Source of the DNA: Symbiodinium sp. CCMP2592
Taxonomy: Eukaryota; Sar; Dinophyceae; Suessiales; Symbiodiniaceae
Assembly (NCBI GenBank): GCA_905221615.1
Contig: CAJNDT010006015.1
Span: 291,922 to 355,921 of the forward strand
Length of the DNA: 64,000 nucleotides
Direction: 5' to 3'
Shown piece after piece: positions 46,987 through 58,997 of this stretch. The position numbers and the translations under genes are program-made. The notes under the pieces are model-generated. The model worked only from the letters and a program-made list of their open reading frames with translations. It was not told where the DNA came from and searched no databases. The stretch's first letter is position 1; every line of letters starts with the position of its first letter.

Positions 46987-48495
46987 GCCATCGCAGTGGA
47001 GATAAAACAGGTCTGGGCTGGCATGCCAAAGTTAAGAGGCAGCAGCAAGGCTGGGTTTATCGGTGTCGTGTCATGGGTCATATTGCGCGCGGAATGTCAA
47101 CAGGTTTATTGGGTTTCTGGGCGTCAGGCTTTCTGAGATCCATTGGTGCCGGGCTTTCCACGTGCTGCGAAAAGCAAGACGACGACGATGCTGGCCGCGC
47201 TGCCCTCAGCCTCAGCCCAGGCGCTGGTGGAGGTATTCCCAAGTCGGGTCCCTTAGGTCCAGAGGTCGGCTGGAGCCGAAAGTTGATCGATGAGATTGGC
47301 CTTCACTTCGAGGTTCCGCGCATGGGTTATCTTCTCATTTTCGAGGAAGGGGTCACGTTGTGCCTTTGTGCCTTCGCCATCCTCCGAGGCAACTTTCGGC
47401 ATGCTTTACAGACTCTTTAGAGACTCACAGGATGGCACGCCCACGATCAACTGCAGCAACGCGGTGAATCTGCGAATCTTCCGCTTGTGCACCGAGGACA
47501 GAGCCGAGCATCTTCTGTAGATCTTTCTGACGCTGCGTACAGGTTGGGAGGTTTCCATGCTGGCTCAGATGAAGTCTTGCGTTGGGCCGCAGTTTCTGGC
47601 GTAGGGTGGTCGTGGTGGTGGCAACGCCGATGACGGTGTTGACGGAGTAGGTGGGGGTGGTATGGGGTGGTGATAATTACTGGTGCTGGTTCTGTTTCGG
47701 ACTTTATGATGTCAACTTGATGGTGTTCTGTGTTCCTTCATTGTGCTTGTAAAGGTGTCGTTAGTCACTCCTTGTCGTCAACGCCGAGTTACTGTTCTTG
47801 CTCTCGTTTCTACTGCACTCACATCTGATCGTCGCCATGGCTGTGCTTAGATTTGTTGTTGCTCTTGTTCGCGCGATTTGCTGCTGCCACCTGCTGCTGC
47901 TGCTGGTGTTGGTCGCGGCAGAAAAATTCAAAGAGAACAGTTGGTCTAGACACTTGGTATACTTGCTGCACATGCCCTTCTGGCAACTCCTCGCATGTTT
48001 GCAAAAGACCAGGACTACGAGGTTCCGATGAGCAGCTGACTTACCAGGCATACCCAGCACATCCCAGCATCGTCGACAGATATTCGGACCTGAAACAGAA
48101 TGCTGCGCCACAGCCAAGGTCCCAATGCTGCGCCTCACCTCTACGACGTCGAGGTGGCAATCTCAGATAGGATTGTCCTGAATATCCTTGCTATAGTTTG
48201 GATGAGTGTTACAGCGCTCGCAGCGCCACTGATTGCTGCGTGTCTCAGGTGCTCAAGCTTCTCAAGGCACTGCAGTTTGAGATGGCAGCTGCCTGGGCGT
48301 CGATGTGGAGAGGGATGCTGCAGGAGACATATCACGGCATGTGCTGTATATGCTATACTTGCTGTATACATCGAGTATCGTGTGTTTCTCATACACTATT
48401 CATAATGTGCGCTTGTTTTCATACCTATTATCATGTACGCATGCGTGCGAGCAGAGTCGTGTAGATATACTGATATACCGATCCCCCCGTACACG

Positions 48496-49208
48496 TATAT
48501 ATGGTGCAGCGCTGCTAGGCCCCCCCTCCCCCCCCCACCCCATGGTATCCCCCCTCCCCCCCCCTGTGCTTCGCTGTGGTGTGGGCTCCCCCCTCCCCTT
48601 CCCCCCTGTGGCTGCGGTCAGCTGTGCCCCCTTCCATGGCTATTGCTGGTTGGGCGTCCGGCTGCTAAGGGTTTTGGCCTTAGGATGTGATACAGTTCGA
48701 CTGGACTCCGACCTGCCCTGAGCTCCAAAGCCAATGACAGAGATGAATATTCTGGTTATGATAATGACCACCAAGATGGTGGTCATGATCCCCATCCGCA
48801 CTCTCCTCCGGTCCCTTGCTCAAGAGTCCCGAATGAAAATCATTCAAATTCGTGCTCAAACTTACTTTCAACGAACCCAACCGCAATTTGGCCTGGAATG
48901 ACAACGGTCGATACAGTTTTCGCAAGAACATCACAAGCCAAGCACGAATTTCACACTAAATAAAGCAATGAGCATGCGGTGCCGAAGCCCAGAGCAACAC
49001 AAGAGCAAAGGTACCACCGTTCTCTGTCTTGTGGTTCTATGGATTGTTGGTTACCCCTCCCGCTCTCCCCGTTTGCTAAGGAGAGGTATGTTTTGGGGGG
49101 GAGTTGCGTGGATGACTGTTTGCTGGGACGAGAAGCCTGGCCTGGGCAAGGGGGGGGCATACCATGGGGGGTGGGGGGGGGCGGGCCTGCGACGCGGCGA
49201 CCATATAT
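48496..49208. mobile_element. 713-bp segment with imperfect inverted repeats of about 60 bp
   Basis: The left arm, about 48496-48555, runs from TATATATGGT through a GCTGC-rich part into C runs interrupted by CACCCCATGGTATCC. The right arm, about 49150-49208, is the reverse complement of this order: G runs with CATACCATGG, then GCGACGCGGCGACCATATATA. The match is clear but imperfect, mainly in homopolymer lengths. The interior has no recognisable gene. It is a candidate non-autonomous transposon; homopolymers make the ends hard to define. Confidence 0.4.
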
Positions 49209-52200
49209 AACCTGAGGCCATTCGAGGGTGAGATCCAAGTTGGGACACGTATAATGTGCGAATATTCAGAATGCTGAGTACTTCTGTCTGTACACATGCA
49301 TGTACCATCATTCGCAGTTGTATAAATGTGTTGTCCATTGTTCCGCAACACAGAATTGACTATTCTCGGGTTCGAACGATATGAAGGACCCCTGGGGCCC
49401 ACTTTCCTTGGGCACGCAGGGGGTGCAAGGGTAATGCAAGATCTGTTTGGGCATTTGCTGAGCTACCTTTGTCGTATGTTTTTTTGTACGGCTCCGAGCA
49501 TTGCGCTACACCTACTGTCATGATAAACCTCTCTAAGACGCTTCCGTGTCCAACGAAGTCGTTGGTTGGGAAGACAGGAGCTCACAGACAAAGACAAAGT
49601 CAGAGACTTCGTTGCTGAACGAATGGTGTACGAACCCCAGACATGACTGAAAGCATGTCATGATGACCTTAAAAATGGATCCGTCAAGGTGCATGTTTCA
49701 GAGCCTCAAATTCTGCAGGGTTGAGGCAGTGCCTGGCACGAATTGCTTATCTTGCCTGATACCATGGCGCGGGTTGCAGTCACTGGCATGCTTGCTTCAC
49801 AAGTTGGGCGATATCTGTTCCGCTGGCAGACTTAAGGAATGAGCCAGTGGTAGACTACGCAATCAAGCTGCTCGGCAACACTTCGATGGAGCGTGGCTTC
49901 ATTCGAATATGGGGAAAAGTATTTGATCTCCTGGGCCTGGGCCACAGGCTGGACTGGGCCGCCGAAAGGCAACAGTCTGGAAGGCGCAGCAGGGTTCCTC
50001 ACATCTGCACAGTACCCTGGCCTTGATCATGTGGACCATTTCACTGAACTGCAAGCCTTGCCACACAGCTAGCTCTCTAGCAGGGGCACAATGTGAAGCA
50101 ATCTACCTGGCATGGGCATCGACTGCAGCAGGATCGAGCGGGATGCCACTTTGGAAGCTGTGGATGCAGCATTCCTGCCGCGTTGACTGGCTTTCGCATT
50201 CTTGACACCTCGCGGCCATCGGCCGTGCAGTGTAGCAGTGTAGCAGGTGTGTGGGTGGCTCAGCGGCTCCCGTGCTTTGCCGAACGACATGCTGACCACC
50301 GAGGTTCACCTTACTTGGCATTTAGACCCGTTTAGATCACAATTCAGAGTCGCGCAGCTCGGGCCATTCTGGAAGCGCGACAGGAAGAGATCAAGAAAGC
50401 AGGTGAGGAGGCGAGATGGTCCAGTACCTAGCTGGGTTAGACGAGCGTTCGTCTTGATTTGCGCGTGCCACGGTGAAATTTGTGGACTTAGGCCAGATCA
50501 TCAAGGTTACGTTGAGGTGCTGTCCCAGGTGGATGCCAAGCAGGCCAGTCGTGTGGAAGCGGACCACTTGCTTTGTGCATCGCCATTGTGAAGATGCTCA
50601 CGAGGTTAAGACCGCGTTTATGGCAAACAAGAACACAAAGCTTGCAGGGCAGCCGCTCTGGGCTCAGTTAGTTGTCGAAGGGCCATTCGGGCCTGATCTC
50701 ATGAGCACAGGTCCTGGCTGCGCCTTTGCGACGAATTCGTGTTTGTCATTCTGCAGCTGAACATGAAGAGAGCCGCAGCCCCGGTTTTGGCGGGTAGCAT
50801 CACTAGCAATTCAGCAGTTCCATTCAAGCGAAGCCGCATCCGCCGACAGTTCATGATGTGGACTGTTCAGCACTGTGTTGCTCGAAACTTGTGTCTGCAT
50901 GCCAGGTTTCGAACGAAGAGTTAAGCATGGCAAAAGCATCAGCAGGGATGATGTCCGCAGCCCCGGCCCCAGCCACCGTTGGACAGGGAAGCAAGCTTCA
51001 TTAGTATCAAGCAACGGCTGTGCGAGAGCTATCTCGCGAAGAACCGTAGGCAGACTTGGCGGCTGCTTTGTAGCGTCATGTGCCCAGGCAGGCCAGCAAG
51101 AGATGATTGCCAAGCTCGCGCTCCATCGTATGCGGCTCATGTCCGAAAGGTTGCTTCAAGTCGATAGTGCAAGACATTGCAAGACTCTCACAAGACGCAG
51201 ATGATGCAGATTCCACCTCCAGAATGTGCAGGTATGTCCCAGCTGAACATGCACAGCCAGAAGGCTGAAATCGATAGTGTTTTGAGTGTCGTGACTATCG
51301 AGGCCAATCGCAAACTTTTTGGTGAGGTATTCATGAAGCGCTTCAACTACCTTTGGGGGCGAGACGTCGCCACGGCACTCACTGCCATGGAAGGTGTCGT
51401 GGATTGTCCTGCTATGCTACTCTGTCCACGACATATGTTCTTCCAATTTTCCAGATTCGCATGCTGTTTGACACAATTGCTTCGATTTCCGCCCTTGTTC
51501 TCAGAATGAAGGACGATTGAGTCACGGGCTTCCGGTGGATGCACAGCCCAGTTTTAGAGCTCGAGCCTTTGTTCCATCTCGGCTCGATCGGGAGGTGTGG
51601 CACAAAGCCTGCGGAATGTCACGAAGATGGGCATGAACGGTGCGGACACCTTGCTGCAAGCAAGAATTAACAAAGCCTCGCGGAGCATCCTCCCTGTTTG
51701 GGAACCAAAAGAGCAGCCAAACCTGAACTTGTGGGTGGGGTATCCATACTACGTTGGCTTACTTCAGGAAGGACTATGTAATTCCCAACCCCATGGTATT
51801 TGTTTAGGTTTTCTTTGGTGTCCACTACTGCTACCTGGTGAGTTTGCCCTCGGAAGGATTGGCTGGAGGACCAGCTCCATGCGTACAAGGACCCTGTTAT
51901 GCTTCATGGACTTTGCTTTATAGGCATTGTAACAGCGCACCGGCGATCGTCAAGAGTGCCAATGATGATTCGCAGTTGGACTCGCTCAGTAGCCACTCAG
52001 ACAGCTCCGCTCAGCCCAGGGCGATTCACCAGCCTTTCGACCGTGCAGGACAAGGTGATCTCGGGCACACTGCGGGCGTTGCAGGCCAAGTGCTTTCAAC
52101 ATGTAGCTACAGTGCTAGTGCAGGGTGCAATCCCGTAGCTTGGATCGAGGGGCCCAGGGTGTTGAACTGATGCTGCAGCCTTGGTGACGCTTGTGGAAAG

Positions 52201-52400
52201 TCTGAGATGGCGGAAAGTCACCACAGATTCTTTTGGCTGAGAGCACCCGACAACTTACGAAGTGCTGGAAATTATGACAAAGGAATGGAAACCATGCGTG
52301 TACTATCATGCTCCCCCGGCCAGATTAGAAATAGTAACTATGGAACGGCAAACCATTTTATTCTCATTAGTTGCCACTCCTTGAAATAATAGTGGTGCCA
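49209..52400. other. Unassigned region with scattered coding-like pieces
   Basis: Short plus-strand pieces look coding, for example TVKFVDLGQIIKV near 50470, LNMHSQKAEIDSVLSVVTIE near 51245-51300, and QSLRNVTKMGMNGADTLLQA near 51600-51660. None shows a domain and no exon joins could be fixed. Confidence 0.25.
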
Positions 52401-52599
52401 CCAGCAGCCGGCCCCATCCACCCCACATAATGGTAGCATGGTGCTTATAATGAAAATAGGATAATCGTCATAACAACAATAACAATAATAATAACGATGA
52501 GAACAAAGAAATTACAAACCCATGCAAGCCATTTCAGTAATAGCTGTTGTGTGTTTCCCAAGCTTTCCTCCCCATAATGATACTGCAAGTCCCGCCTTT

Positions 52600-52662
52600 G
52601 CAGTCGTCCTGCCCCCCCCCCCCACCCCCGCGCAAAAAAAGATTGTGGACCAACAACAACAG

Positions 52663-52696
<34 letters not shown>

Positions 52697-52750
52697 GCCA
52701 ACAGCAAGAACATTAAAAATAACAGCTGCAGCAGCAGCAGCAGCAAAGCA
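52600..52750. repeat. C run followed by CAA/CAG triplets
   Basis: A C-rich stretch at about 52613-52628 is followed by AACAGCAACAGCAG-type triplets to about 52745. ORFs here are asparagine/glutamine or leucine runs from the repeat. Confidence 0.85.
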
Positions 52751-54071
52751 TGCATGGAAGGAGTTGCAAGCCATGTCAGTGTTATTGTTTGCCCCCCACC
52801 CCCACCCACACAGTTAGTGATGAGAAGCAGTTATGTACTGATGCTTATACGTATTTATTAGATACTAAAAATAGTTATACTAGTAGTAATAATCGCAACA
52901 ACAGCAACAACACTATTCATATTGAAACTACTACAATGTGATCAGTCGATCCTCTCCAATCAAAATAATGCCCCTCGCCCCCCCAGCCCGGCCGGCCCCG
53001 CAGAAATAGTCACATGGGAAGCCGTTTGATTATTATGGTTGTTATTGTCAGCATTGTTTGATAATGCCTTCCCCCTGCCAGGTCCACCCCACAAATCACA
53101 AGCACGAAGTGAGAAGCCATGTCAGTGGTGTTGTGATGATTAAACTCATCATTTGCTCCCAATGGGAAGACTCCCCTCCTCCATGGTCATTATCATGGTC
53201 CAACTCCGGCGCTGACCTCCTCCTCGGATGCAGTGATCCACCCTAATAAGGACGAGGCAAAGCAAATAACAAGAAGCCCTCGGCCCCCTTTAAGAACATG
53301 TTGTCGTGTGTCCTCCCAGACTGGAGTGTGTGAGCATCAGGGTATCGAGCAGGTCAGGAAAGCTTGTGTACTCGCAGCTGGACCTGGGTCAGCCTTTAGT
53401 CCAGGGCTACTAGGGTAGCTTTTATAGCACAGTCTATGATATATGCGAGATTGACGGACAAATCGCACCTAATGGCGAGGGACAGCATAAGTCATACTTG
53501 TAGCTGCAAGAGCAGCATCATTTGGAGCAGGAGTGGCATGGAGTCGTAGTCGTTGTGTCGTTCAAGACTGGAACTGGTTTGTCGTAAGGCCAGTGCGAAA
53601 GTAACTTTTGACCAGGAGAAGTTCGATGGCTTGTTTCCGGTGGATTTTGCGATCCTGCCGCAGCCTTGGCTTAATGGTCGCGGCTTTCCAAGGAGCTTTG
53701 CATGTTGTGAAGACTTGTTGCACATTTCGCAGCTTTAATTTGAGAGTTTGCACGTCCTGCATGTTAAGTCCTCCTGGTAAGGCGGGTATAGCCTAGTACC
53801 GGATGCGTGCCCGGACTCAGCTCTGGTCCAGGAATGGAAGGTTTCCTTTGAACGCGAAGAAGCTGCGTCGGCAGCACTTCGAGTTGGCTACTCAAACACG
53901 GCCAACAAGTTTCAAGCTTGCTGTCTTACTGAGTCTTAGTGAGCAATGCTTCTGAACCCACTTTGCCGACGAACAAACCAGGCTTCAAGACGACGGAAGA
54001 AGCGTTCGACAGCGCGATGCCTACCAGGAAACGGGAGTGTCGGACTATGATGGACCGGACTCTGACTGTGT
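52751..54071. other. No gene recognised
   Basis: Low-complexity C-rich and AT-rich pieces occur up to about 53100. The rest has short frames on both strands at 53492-53796 without recognisable domains. Confidence 0.35.
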
Positions 54072-54257
54072 ATGTCTACTCAGCAGATGCCGTCAGCTGC
54101 TAAGCTGAAGCCCCCTGCAACCAAGAGGAAAGACACGGTCTTGGCCCCAAGTCTTGGCCAGGAGATCAGGGACATGTGGCAGACGGCACGATACAAGCAG
54201 ATGCAAAATGTGGTGGACCTCTTGGCCTGTTTGCTTGCCGTGCCTGTGTCTCTTTGA
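54072..54257 (+). CDS. Hypothetical N-terminal exon
   Basis: Begins MSTQQMPSAAKLKPPATKRK and continues APSLGQEIRDMWQTARYKQ before a likely donor near 54200, where the frame becomes hydrophobic and stops. The basic, proline-containing start and clean composition suggest a true first exon. The family is not recognised. A G run at 54361-54379 follows in the next intron-like stretch. Confidence 0.35.
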   Translation: MSTQQMPSAAKLKPPATKRKDTVLAPSLGQEIRDMWQTARYKQMQNVVDLLACLLAVPVSL

Positions 54258-54824
54258 CAGCCGTTCTTCGGCCCCGATGGCCTGAGAGCCTCTGTCGCCA
54301 GATCTCCCCTGCAGACGGAAAGTCTCCAGGAACCATACAGCCGGGGGTCTCGAAGCATCGGGGGGGGGGGGGGGGGGGGAACCTGCAGCAACTTGCATCC
54401 TGCTCTGCTGGATCTTCTGAGCGAGGCTCAGCGTGGACGGAACTATTTCCGCGTACGAAAACCTTCAGGCAAGTCGGCACTCCAAATGAAGCTGAGATGG
54501 GGAGAAGGTGACTCTGTGCCTGCGATAGGAGCAGCGCGAGCGGGTTGAACAGATCTTCAACCTGCCATGCAGCGGCCCTGCAAGTTTCACCATGCTGTGG
54601 CTGCAGGAACAACACTCTGCTTTTCTGTTCGCTAGTTCGAGCAACAAGGTTCTCCGAAGTAAGCTTGCATAGGCAGTTGTTATGCATTGCTTCTGTTAGT
54701 GACTCTTATGCGATAGTCCGCAGTTGCTTCTGAAGCTAAGAGAGAGCCCAGGTCTCCATCCTCCTGCAGAGAACTACGCAGGTGGTGCCTTCCAGGACAC
54801 TGACAGTCACGGAATTAGTAAGTA

Positions 54825-54888
54825 ATGATAATAGCAATAGTAACAGTAATCGTAATAGTAATAGTAATCGTAACAGTAATCGTAACCT
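54825..54888. repeat. Hexanucleotide array (AGTAAT / CGTAAT units)
   Basis: About ten imperfect six-base units (ATAGCA, ATAGTA, ACAGTA, ATCGTA and similar) in 64 bp. The isoleucine/valine-rich start of the 54825-55343 ORF is a translation of this array. Confidence 0.8.
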
Positions 54889-54980
54889 TCTCGGCCCGGG
54901 CCGCTGCCAATGTGATGTTCTTATCCCGGTTGATGTGGGTTTTGCGAGGTGGTTTGTCGGATGGCGAAGTTGTTTCGGAA

Positions 54981-55658
54981 GGGAATCTCGGTGGTTTACC
55001 TGCAGGGGCTAGTGGCCCACGAGTTGTAGAGTTTGTCTCACAAGAAGCAGGAGCTGTGCCTCAAGTTTTTCAAGGGCATCCATGTAGACGCCATCCATTT
55101 CTGCCGACCCCGGCTGAAGGCTGGAGGGTCCTCGGGTTGTCGGCGATGAAAGAACACGAGTGGAGAGCCCTTCCTGAGGCAATGATGGCGAGGCTCTATC
55201 AGGAAGAGCATCTGAGACGTGTCGTGACCTCGGGGCAGTTGGATCATGTTGGATGTGCTCCAAACTTGCGGCAAATGGCTACAGAATGTCTCAACATCGA
55301 CCTGCAGAGGCTTTGCAAGAAAGCCCTGCGTTGGACTACTTGAAGGAGTTGGCTGGTCCCATCCTATCCTAACCTTCCCAGATTATGAAGCTCTGAAAAA
55401 GCACGTTTGCAACAACACACACACACACACACTCTCACAGAGCCCCTGCCATGTGCGCAGGACTTCGGAGGCCACATACTGGAGAAGCAGAAGTTAAGGT
55501 GGGTGGCACTTCCAAGACATGGTGGACACCTGAAACTGTGCTTCCGCCGTCAGGATGGAAAGCCTCAGGCGAGATACATCACGGTCAGTGAGTCAATGAC
55601 TGTTAGCAGCAGCACAAATTGCCAAGATTTTGATGTATGTCGGTGTGCACAGCGATGA
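54981..55658 (+). CDS. Hypothetical coding segments
   Basis: The plus frame from about 54981 to a stop at 55343 contains GASGPRVVEFVSQEAGAVPQ and EHEWRALPEAMMARLYQEEH. A second piece at about 55440-55620 reads FGGHILEKQKLRWVALPRHG, then LKLCFRRQDGKPQARYITVS. They are separated by a region with a CA microsatellite (about 55414-55432). Both look real, but no domain is recognised. They may belong with the exon at 54072. Confidence 0.4.
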
Positions 55659-55854
55659 CCCCGAATTCTGTTGTGAAAATGGGTTCAAGATGTTGTTCGC
55701 CCACAGGTGTAAGCTGTCAGCGATGCAGCAGACTCTGAGGGAGACGGATCGCTCCCAGCGAGGTCTAAATGCAGAATACTGATCTTCCCGTCAGCGCGAC
55801 GGCAGGTGAGGCGACGTTGTTTCGCGCCATCACCGCGATGATTTCACAGCCACG

Positions 55855-56614
55855 TTGACCTTAGAGGGTGGCGGTGCAGTACTTTTTCAATTGTGTCAAA
55901 TTTTCCTGGCTAAGCAAGCAAGACTGATCAGCCCAAGCGAGACAGTAGCTGCTGAGAGTCCAGCAGGAAGGACTGCTCGACAACTCCGGCAAAGCATCCA
56001 GAGACCAAAGTATGTCATCATTCCCAGCTGCCAGCCAGATGGAGCACGCCCGAAAGGGCACCGTCTTTAGCTGCTCTTTACTATGCAGCCAGGGAGAATG
56101 AGATTAGTGCGAATGCCGCATGATTACGGTAATCATACTCGAACAAAGCACAGTGCCACCTGCAGGTGAGCAGCTGGGTGGTTTTAGGTCTGTCGCGACA
56201 TCGCCGCAACATGGGGTACAGGCTAGTCAAGCTAGACCAAAAGAGGACGATGCAACACGGGCAATCACCGTCAATGGCAAAGCTCATCAAAGCTCTCCAC
56301 ATCCATCATTTGTGCCTCAAACCCTATCTCATCGCCCCAAGCCTCGTTTCAGGTCAGCCATGTCTTCCCTTTCCCACAGGTTGAACCCTCCAAGCGCCAG
56401 AGCACTCCAGGTGCACATCAGCTTGGGTTGTCTAGGGCTTGATTTGCATCATTATCTCCTGCGGGTCTCGGATCAAGCTTCCACTGGCGCTTCACAATGT
56501 GTTTGGATCGTCCGACAAAGACATCCGTCCGGGCATGCTAAACTAGAAAAGATGCGCCCAGAACATCTCCCGGCAGAGAGCAAACAAGCATCGATACCAG
56601 ACACTTGCTCGTAG
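55855..56614 (+). CDS. Hypothetical coding segments
   Basis: Plus frames 55855-56070 and 56120-56614. The second contains GVQASQARPKEDDATRAITV and later RPKPRFRSAMSSLSHRLNPP. It is rich in serine, proline and glutamine, so probably disordered if translated. It ends 144 bp before the start of the CFIm25 gene. No domain is seen. Confidence 0.3.
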
Positions 56615-56757
56615 TTCGACGCAGATTCCCATACAGCCACACTGAAACCCACATAGATATCCAGAGGGAGAGCCTTCCCTTGGAAATGCCCCTTGGCAGA
56701 ACAGTGTCGTGGCGACAAGCAAGCTTTCGCCTTGCTTCTTGCAAGTAAGGCTGTATC

Positions 56758-58184
56758 ATGGAGCTGGACCGGAAGGATTGGCCTTTGTTCCCGCAGTCAG
56801 GCTCGAGGACTGTGCCTTCAGACACGTCGGATTTCGATGAAAGCTTCCAGGCTATGATACTCAAGGGGCCAAGCCGAAGCCATCCAAGGCAAGGCTGCAC
56901 ATCCTGTAGTCAGCACCGAAACAGGAAAGTAGCTGGGGGAATTAAGAGGTTTGGTCCCTATGAAGGATGAGCCCCTCATGCTTCGACGGAAGCGGAAGTA
57001 CGAGAGCGAAGGCCGTGCAGCCAAGCATATGTGGGCATCAGGGATTTCATGCGACCCAGGCATGCGACGAACCGTTCGCGCAGTCCTCCTTGTGCACGTC
57101 AGGGCCCCGGCGTTAATCTCCGTAGGCGATCTTGACTCCGTCAGCTCAAAGGTCAACTACCACCCGCACATCCTCGCGTTGCAGAGCACTTGTCTTACAT
57201 CATTCCGGGCCCTGAGTCTAGATCTGGAGTAGGAAAAGGAGCACTGCCGAAGAGCTTTGCGATGTGATGCGAGAAGTCTTCAAGGTGAAGCTGGCTATGC
57301 TCTTCCCGGCGGCACACTGCGGCCTGGGGAGTCAGAGAAAGATGGGCATTCGACTCAGCCGGCAATTTTCCAGATCAATCGGGAAGGACCCTGGGAGCCA
57401 AGGCTAAATCGAAAAATGCGACGATTCATCTTCAATGCGGATCCAAACATGGCAGCCACCTAAGAAGGTCACAGCTTCGACAGCAATGCCGCACTTAGTT
57501 CGACCGCAAGCAGGTCTGCGAGTGGAAGATCGGTGACTTGCTTTCCGTTTGGTGGCCGACCCAGCATGGGGACAGAGTGAGCTTTACGTAATTGCAGACA
57601 TTCCCTCAGCTCGCAGGTGGTGCCCAAGTTTCGATAGCACCGCTTATCCGTACCTGCTGTGCCCTCAGATTCCCAGTTCACAACGGCCTAGTCGTAAAGC
57701 ATTTGCTCACGGACGCCATCGTTGCTGGACGAGTTCAAGGCCGCCACATGTTACAAGACCGAAAGAGTGCGTCAAAGTCTATCAGGCAAGTGAGTATTTT
57801 GACAGCTTCTTCTTGAGTGACGCTTCCATGCTTTGCCCATAACTTGACCGATTGAACCAGGTGAGCCTACCGCAGAGATGTGTTTTCGCCGTGCCTCCCA
57901 AGGCTAGGGCTAGGATTCTGACATGGCGCATGCACTCTACAGTGAGTCTACTAGTTAATGAAACTTGTGGAGATCGGCTTTGAAGCTCAGGACAAGCTCG
58001 TGGCAATCCCCTTCTTCGACCTACACGAGGACCCTGCTGCCACGCCCTCACGGCCCAATTTTTGAAGTTCTCAGCCTGAGTCCTCTGCGAAGCAGAGGCC
58101 TACCCCGAGCTTCGCGACATCCCTCAACTTGCTTCCTCGGCGAACTTTGGATTCTCAAGACCGCCTCACATGCCGACCACTTAA
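56758..58184 (+). CDS. NUDT21: Cleavage factor Im 25-kDa subunit (CFIm25, Nudix family)
   Basis: Subunit of the pre-mRNA 3'-end cleavage factor, which binds UGUA upstream of poly(A) sites. Eleven exons: 56758-56800, 56949-57097, 57152-57185, 57285-57345, 57403-57436, 57514-57551, 57617-57655, 57740-57785, 57861-57902, 57991-58038 and 58098-58184. Joined, they are in phase throughout and give 206 residues (human 227). Landmarks: DWPLFPQSG, PGMRRTVRAVLLVH, HPHILALQ, the Nudix segment ALPGGTLRPGESEKDGL, WKIGDLLSVWW, TAYPYLPPHVTRPKECVKVY, CVFAVPP, KLVAIPFFDLHEDP and RDIPQLASSANFGF. As in other CFIm25, the Nudix box lacks the usual catalytic glutamate pattern, so hydrolase activity is not expected. 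Eight introns have GC donors and two have GT; every internal exon starts with G. The first exon join rests on spacing with the human protein. A pyrimidine-rich tract ending GCAAG at 56745 could accept a spliced leader. Confidence 0.88.
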
Positions 58185-58997
58185 GCTGCGTAAAGCTCCG
58201 CCAGGTGAGTCGCTATGCAATATCCCTCTACGAGCAGAGCTGATGCGCAGTGATGCACATTGCGCGGATCAGCGTACCAAGATTTGCCCCCCCGAAGCAT
58301 GCTCCACTTTCTGCTGGTATGGTACATGCCCGTATTATCAGCACAGCAGCAGAATAGAACAGTTGGTGTTGAGGTTTCATGAACATCTTCTGGGAGAGGG
58401 GTAAGGCGAAAAGTCGCAACAGTGCTTCGCAATTGTTTGGTGATGTCGTGGCTCTTCAACTGGTAGCGATCACTCGGCGCAGCTCTCAAAGCACGAGAAC
58501 ATAAATCATGATTCTTGAATCGACGTTGCAACGCAGCATGCTTTTCAAGCTTGCTGCTGCAATGTTAGGCTTGCGAAGCATGTCATATTGCAAGTCCACT
58601 TATGGGCCTGACACAGACTCGAACGTTGGCTCATTGCTAGCAGCTGCTAGCAGCTCTTTGCGCAATGTCGGGGATTCTGCGGCATCATCCGCGAGTCCAA
58701 GTCGGGCGTGTTTCGTCCTGGGAGCCCTTTCTGCTCAGGAGGATCCTCTGCAGCAAAGAAATACCAAAGACTGCAACAAAAAGATCGTCATCGGTAATAA
58801 TAATAATAATAAGACTAAGATAAAAATCTGGGCAGTTGGAGAGGCGCGCAGCTGTTTAGCCCTACAAGTTTGTTCTGGTGCCTGTCAGAGATTCAGAAAG
58901 CCCTGCTGGCAGGAGAGAGGTTCAAAGAAACCAGAAGGAGCAGTTGCGAGACGCTGGAAGCTGCAGGTGGAGCTGCGCTGGCTCCATAGCCCCAGCG

